From contig JBNGIS010004703.1 in NCBI GenBank assembly GCA_049999725.1, positions 29,035 to 59,627 on the forward strand: 30,593 nucleotides of DNA, given 5' to 3'. Position numbers and translations under genes: made by a program. Numbering within the stretch: position 1 is the first letter of the stretch; every line of letters starts with the position of its first letter. Shown here one piece after another: positions 25,901 to 30,593 of this stretch. The notes beneath the pieces are model-generated. The model saw nothing but the letters and a program-made list of their open reading frames with translations, had not been told where the DNA came from and made no database searches. This DNA comes from Haplomitrium mnioides. Lineage: Eukaryota > Marchantiophyta > Haplomitriopsida > Calobryales.

Positions 25901-27589
25901 TGATAGACATAGGTCAAGTTGGGCGTCGAGATGTTGGCATTAGGTTAGTGGCATACGAGTTCAAAGCGGATACCTTATGTGTGTGGCTCAATCCCAGGTT
26001 TTTGCTAAAGAACTCACATGATCAAGAGTTTTTTGCTTAATCAATCAAGCAATATACAACATTGGGACCTTGATCTGAAAGCAATTGTAGGGAGCAGTGG
26101 TGGCTACAAGATTATGGAGAGGGCTGAAATAAGGTACTTAGAGTAATGGATCTGCCATGTTTTTAAAAGCCAACCATGAGTGACTATGGGTGAGGCAAAA
26201 ATTGGTCTCTAACTTCATGACAAATATTAATAGAAACTTATAAAGGAGCTCCAATTACATGCTTGAGATGGGTAAGAAAAATAAAGTGCAGTACGAGATG
26301 ACAATGATGAGTGAGGTGCCACCAAGGTATGGCGGTGGATAAAACATGGAATTGATGACGACGATAAAGAAAGACGATGTCGTTTGATATACTGATACGA
26401 TGATCAAAAAAAGAGGAAAGGAGTGTTAATGGCAATGGCAATGACAATGACAACAATGATAGTGCAATGACCGAAAATCCCTTATGTGGAGTAAATGGGA
26501 CTAGAATGTCATGAGATAAACCTTGCAAGGGGGAAAATGCGCAAAATTTGTTTTATACAAAAAAAAAACGAGTGAGGAGAAAAATGTTTAGCGCTTCTAT
26601 ATATGGCAAAAAAAATTTTATTTAATTAAATGAGAGAGAGCCGCCATGGACAATAGCGACTCAGAAACACATGGACTATTCATTGGTGGACCAACCAATA
26701 GGAACCTTAAATGGAGAACTAGAGCACATACGGACATGGGTGAGCACCCCAATAGTCGACTAAAGAAGGATGGGTACGAGCACCTAAACAAAGATCATGA
26801 GAAAACAAAGAATTAGGCACGAAAAATGCTAGGAAATAGGAGCTACATCAGGAAACAATGGGGGCAAGACGATCAGGTGAGCTAAGGGCGGAAAGACATA
26901 TATTGATGCGAGAGGCTAACAATGATCTGCACTAGATAGTGTGAGGGAAATAAACAAGCTATGAGGTACAAATGGAACATATTAGGTTCAAGTCGGAAAA
27001 GCATGACAAACTCGACCTAAGACCACTAAGTGCAAATAGAAACAAGAACAAAAGCCACCTCAAGAACAAAAGTGGGAGCAAAATTGACAAATGAAAGCCC
27101 ACCAAGAATTCTCAAGATCCCCAGCCAAATTTCCAACATGAGGTGGCCCTGTAATCCCTGAAATTTGTAGCTGTGCAATCAAACCCACCAATATGTGTCA
27201 TGGAAGGACAAGGAAAATGAGCAAAGAATATCCAAGAGATGGGCTGCTTAAGCTCGACAGTTAAATGATTGATAAAGCAATTGTTGAGGGTCAAAGTCAA
27301 GAGGTAGAAATAGATCAAAAAACAACCAGAAAACAATAGACCAACAGAATTAGGCAAATGCTTAGACAAGGGCTAGAACTACCACAAAGATCAATTGAAT
27401 GAAGAAGTAAGAGCAAGCTACACAAGCTAGAAAATCCTACGAAACCTACAAACAAGGCCAAACAAAGCCCAATCGAGGAAAACCTCCATGAAACCAGCTT
27501 ACATCAAGCCAAGAAAGTTGAAAGCCAACACCATAAAAAGCTCAACTACACACTAACTATGGACTTGCTTAGCCAAAAAAGAGGGAGTT
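25901..27589. other. Purine-rich unassigned region
   Basis: No domain recognised on either strand. Continuation of element D beyond gag (protease onward) would be expected here, but no RT, protease or integrase motif was found. A 6-bp repeat lies at 26429-26452 and an A10 run near 26560. Minus-strand frames 26238-26528 and 27112-27369 appear to be chance frames. Confidence 0.4.
26429..26452. repeat. AATGRC hexamer repeat, four units
   Basis: Two AATGGC units followed by two AATGAC units. Confidence 0.85.
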
Positions 27590-28003
27590 TGTAAAAGAAC
27601 TCAAAGAAAGACTTCCAAATAAGAAACAACTTCAATATAACTCTAATAGAGCTACACAACTCAAGGCCAAATGGAAAACAAAGCCAAGAGTGCTAGCTAA
27701 AGCCAAGCAACCAAAGAGCCAAACCGAACTGAGAGGAACTCTAGAATAAGAAGTTGGGCTATGAAACCCTTCTATTTATACAAGAGAAGAGGGTTTAATT
27801 CCTCTTTATTCACTAACAAGTCACTTCCAATTTAAATCCTAAATGTTTCACTAAAAATTCACTTCTAATTTCAACCCTTAAACTCTAATAGTAACTTCAA
27901 AAGTAAGTAATCTTATCTCAACTCTAAAAATGACCCTCCACCACTTCTTTTGCACCTCTCTATTTTTTAATAAATAGCACAACATCATGCTTGTTCTATT
28001 ACA
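27590..28003 (-). repeat. A3 LTR, longest of the family here
   Basis: In plus orientation it starts TGTAAAAGAACTCAAAG and ends GTTCTATTACA. At 414 bp it is longer than the A2 3' LTR (361 bp) because it keeps segments lost there. A TATAAATAG lies at 27772-27780 on the minus strand. Confidence 0.92.
27772..27780 (-). promoter_or_regulatory. TATA box in A3 LTR
   Basis: TATAAATAG on the minus strand, preceded by CTCTTCTCTTG, a context shared with A1 (11241). It is the best-preserved candidate core promoter of the family. Confidence 0.6.
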
Positions 28004-28017
28004 TAATCCTTATCTTC
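28004..28017 (-). other. A3 polypurine tract
   Basis: Minus strand GAAGATAAGGATTA directly before the LTR start TGTAATAG. Confidence 0.75.
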
Positions 28018-28099
28018 TAATCAATAACATCCTAGTTATGACCAATAGTTTCAAATAATCGAATAGCTTCTTGAACATTCTCAAGATTGGAACATTGTT

Positions 28100-28700
28100 C
28101 CCAAGTAGCATCATGAAGCAAATATCCTTTCTACAAAACTTTATATTGAACTTGAGGATGTTGCCAACGTTTGAGTACTCGCTTGGCTAAAATGTGATGC
28201 ACTTGATATTCTTCATGATCATCAAGAACATTAAGTAGAGGAGGAATTTGAGCAAAATCTAGAAAAAAAGCTGGACTAGAAACAAAAGGTTTAAGTTTAG
28301 ATACATGGAATAGAAGATGAATCTTCATATAGAGAGAAAGATCAAGTTTGTATGCAATGAGAGAAAAAATTTGAGAAATTGAGAACAGACCAATCCAAGT
28401 TTGAGATAACTTACAGACTAAAGTATCTAAAGACAACAGAATATCCAAAGTAGAAAACATAACTTGGTCATTTCAAACATAAAAAAGTTCAAAACAATGT
28501 TTATGAGCATGTTTTTTTGTCAATTTTGAGCAATAACAAGATGAATTCAAGCATCTTGCAAAGAGGAAGATAAACGAGTAAAAAATTACATAATTAAAAA
28601 AAATTACAATACTTACTTGTTTGGAGTTGTTGTATGCAAACTCCACATCTAGTAAGAAACTTTCCCAATCTAATGAAAAAATTATGGTAAGTTTTCACAA
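28100..28700 (-). pseudogene. A3 integrase C-terminal domain and chromodomain
   Basis: The frame 28131-28460 reads CKLSQTWIGLFSISQIFSL, AYKLDLSLYMKIHLLFHVSK, then LKPFVSSPAFF and DDHEEYQVHHILAKRVLKRW, QHPQVQYKV. This is the integrase GPY/F end and the first strands of the chromodomain, close to A2 in 21.5-21.9 kb. The WKGY and TWEP motifs fall after a stop and are frameshifted. Further upstream to about 28700 fragments match the core-to-C-terminus linker. Confidence 0.87.
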
Positions 28701-28730
28701 GAAACTTGTGTTTATCATTTATTACAATTT

Positions 28731-29699
28731 GAAGCCAAAAAATTAAAATACACATAAGAAGAAACTATTTTAAAATATGTTTGGTTGTAAAAACTCTATG
28801 CGCGCATACACATAGTGCTTTTTGAAACTTATTTTTTAGAAGAAAAAATAGAAAAGAGGAGGAACATGCCTTAGGAAACTAGAAGTCAAGGGAATGAATT
28901 TGCAATCATAAACATGGAAACCAAGAAAATGAAACATTGCATGGATTTATGAGCTCTATTTTCAAGTTCAAGCATGAAAAAAGCTTTTATTTTTAGTTGA
29001 AGATCCATGCACACAAAAGTTAAAGTGGGCATGAAAAAAAGCTTTCACCATTTAAAAATATTTTATAATTCAAAGAAGCATATACACAAAGGAGTCATAA
29101 TTCATAATTATAAAAGTAGTAGTTAGAGAGATTGAATTAAGAGTATAAACAAGAAACATCTCCAAGTTTTTGACTAGATTAAATTTTGGATAAGAAAACA
29201 TATTCCAAATCAGATGAAATAATAACTAAAGATTCAAGTTTCATTTAGAGAGAATAATATTCAACTTGGAATGATTTACACTTAAAAGTTCAAGGCAGCA
29301 TATAAATTAAACAAATTCCATTATAACATTCTAATGTACTTTACAAAATAATAATCTAAAATTACAATATAATTGAAGGTACATAATATACAATAAAAAT
29401 ATCAAATTACTTTCGTCACTCGTCTCAACTTCTTCAGATTCAGCTTCAAAAGATTAATTAAGATTTACTCTATCTATTTTAGTATAAATAATAGTGATTG
29501 AATATCTTTCAAACATATTAGGATTGACTTCTTTTTTTCATTAGTACTCAAATATATTTGATTTAATGGTAGCTAGAATGGTTTTATTCAATTAGTTTTT
29601 TTGTGTAAGAAGAAAATCAAAATACAGAATCGTGATTTGTATCACATCAAGTACATCAATACGTAACTTGGATTGGCATTTTCCTTTTGATGATGTTAT
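28731..29699. other. AT-rich region, nothing recognised
   Basis: Strongly AT-rich with many short A and T runs. No open frame over 60 codons, no repeat array and no element terminus could be identified. Confidence 0.55.
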
Positions 29700-30540
29700 T
29701 TATTCTCGAAAGTATTGTTCTGAAAATGCATCATCAGCCTTACAAACAAACCATTGAACACGTACTCGTTTTGGGTTTGGATGTTCTCCCTCATCAAATG
29801 ACAAAACTTTGAGAGCTTTGGCAACCCAAAATGGTCTCCCATTTGGATCCAAAGATGCAACAACACAAATACACATTCTAGCTCTCACTTCATATAGAAT
29901 GCCAAATTTGTACATGTATCGAGTGCTGTGCAAAATAGTACCTTCTTGCGGCCTACGTGCTCCATCATAAATTTCTTGACGTGTAGAATATATTTACTAT
30001 ACTCAAGTATCTTCTTATATGTGTTGAGCATCAAGATGAGAACCAAGATGAACATTTTGAGAATCATTGCAAGTGTTTGTCGGTTGTGAAGGTGGACAGG
30101 TGAATTCTACTTCAAGTCCTCATTTGTTTTTTCAAGAATGTAGGCTTCAATATCTTTTTGGGCAAGAAAAAAGTTATTTCACCATTGAATATCAGAATCT
30201 GTAAGGAACTTGTAGTATTTCTCACTTATATTGTCCCTTATTGCAAAGACCACTTTCTCGGCATCAACTTCTCTTTCTTCCTTTGAAGATTGTTTGATTT
30301 TAGAAGATGCCTTTCGATGAATCAATATTGAAACTTAAATTTCTCTATCCACTTTAGGTAGGCACTTGAGTTGACAAATACCATCTGGAGGTAACCAAAA
30401 TTCATCTACTGAAAATTGTTTTCTCCTAATCTTTGTCTTGGAATCATTGAATTGGAACTTGAATTGTTGATTAAAGGTAATATCATGTATACTTTGAACT
30501 AACGAGGACATTGTTGCAGAAACATTTTGAAATCTCAAGT
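29700..30540 (-). pseudogene. Unrecognised degraded coding region with a BAH-like segment
   Basis: Three minus-strand frames in a row (30335-30538, 29885-30067, 29700-29933) appear to be pieces of one gene read right to left. The first contains DEFWLPPDGICQLKCLPKVD. In-frame sequence between the first two includes VDAEKVVFAIRDNISEKYY and FFLAQKDIEAYILEKT after stops. The last has DPNGRPFWVAKALKVLSFDE, then PKRVRVQWFVCK. The pattern of W-V-A-K-hydrophobic followed by V-x-V-x-W-F is like BAH or similar chromatin-associated beta-barrel domains, and like domains found in some plant transposon-associated proteins. At least two stops and one frameshift. I do not recognise the family; the link between frames is an inference. 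Confidence 0.4.
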
Positions 30541-30593
30541 ATCCATCAAAAGAATACCTTGAGGTTAAGGATTATATGATAATTGTAGCACCT

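Larger units (their letters stand above)
27590..28730 (-). mobile_element. Chromovirus A3: truncated copy, 3' LTR plus end of pol
   Basis: A complete A-family LTR at 27590-28003, then polypurine tract, chromodomain and integrase C-terminus on the minus strand. Homology to A2 (region 21.95-22.24 kb) becomes patchy after about 28675 and fades by 28730. No 5' half or second LTR exists in the window, so the element is truncated on its right. The left flank is GAGTT; no right duplication is available. Confidence 0.88.

Noticed and set aside
26238-26528. Minus-strand frame with a Leu/Ser-rich hydrophobic run as a membrane protein
   Set aside because: The sequence is antisense to a purine-rich simple-repeat stretch; no start context or homology is evident.

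Overview
The window looks like nuclear DNA from a vascular plant with a repeat-rich genome. Almost every recognisable coding signal belongs to a decayed LTR retrotransposon: Ty1/copia with a tRNA-iMet primer site, chromodomain-bearing Ty3/gypsy (chromovirus), and a non-chromovirus Ty3/gypsy family of the Tat/Athila type. One fragment resembles a plant calcium-dependent protein kinase EF-hand. No intact host gene was found. The degree of nesting and decay and the style of the Tat-like gag-pol would suit a large-genome lineage such as a gymnosperm, but that is only a weak guess. A run of 100 N marks a draft assembly.

Layout. 1-3.7 kb: GC-richer, mostly unassigned DNA with short decayed repeats and the EF-hand fragment. 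3.7-16.1 kb: a three-level nest. Gypsy-B (minus strand; gag at 15.8-16.1 kb, gag end to integrase at 7.3 down to 3.7 kb) is split by a Ty1/copia element (minus, 7324-15768, TTTTT target duplication). The copia is itself split inside its RNase H domain by chromovirus A1 (plus, 8051 to about 11437). 16.7-18.1 kb: gypsy-C (plus), a truncated protease-to-RT piece of the same family as gypsy-B and arranged head to head with it. 18.24-18.40 kb: a decayed array of about 14-bp repeats. 18.4-20.1 kb: unassigned, with one open frame. 20.1-25.9 kb: a gypsy gag (D, plus) split by chromovirus A2 (minus, 20948-25665, perfect CAATG target duplication, assembly gap in its 5' LTR and gag start). 25.9-27.6 kb: unassigned and purine-rich. 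27.59-28.73 kb: chromovirus A3 (minus), an LTR plus the 3' end of pol. 28.7-29.7 kb: AT-rich with nothing recognised. 29.7-30.54 kb: a degraded unrecognised minus-strand coding region.

No copy appears able to move on its own. A1 lost its integrase, A2 has a wrecked RT active site, the copia integrase lost its catalytic Glu, and gypsy-B has a deletion from RT to integrase. Many stops fall where family conservation predicts Trp, Arg(CGA) or Gln(CAG), which is the expected result of C-to-T decay of methylated cytosines. The most informative content is the insertion chronology (B, then copia, then A1; D, then A2), the repeated modules and palindrome inside the A-family LTRs, the zinc-knuckle-less gag-pol junction shared by A1 and A2, and the decayed minisatellite.
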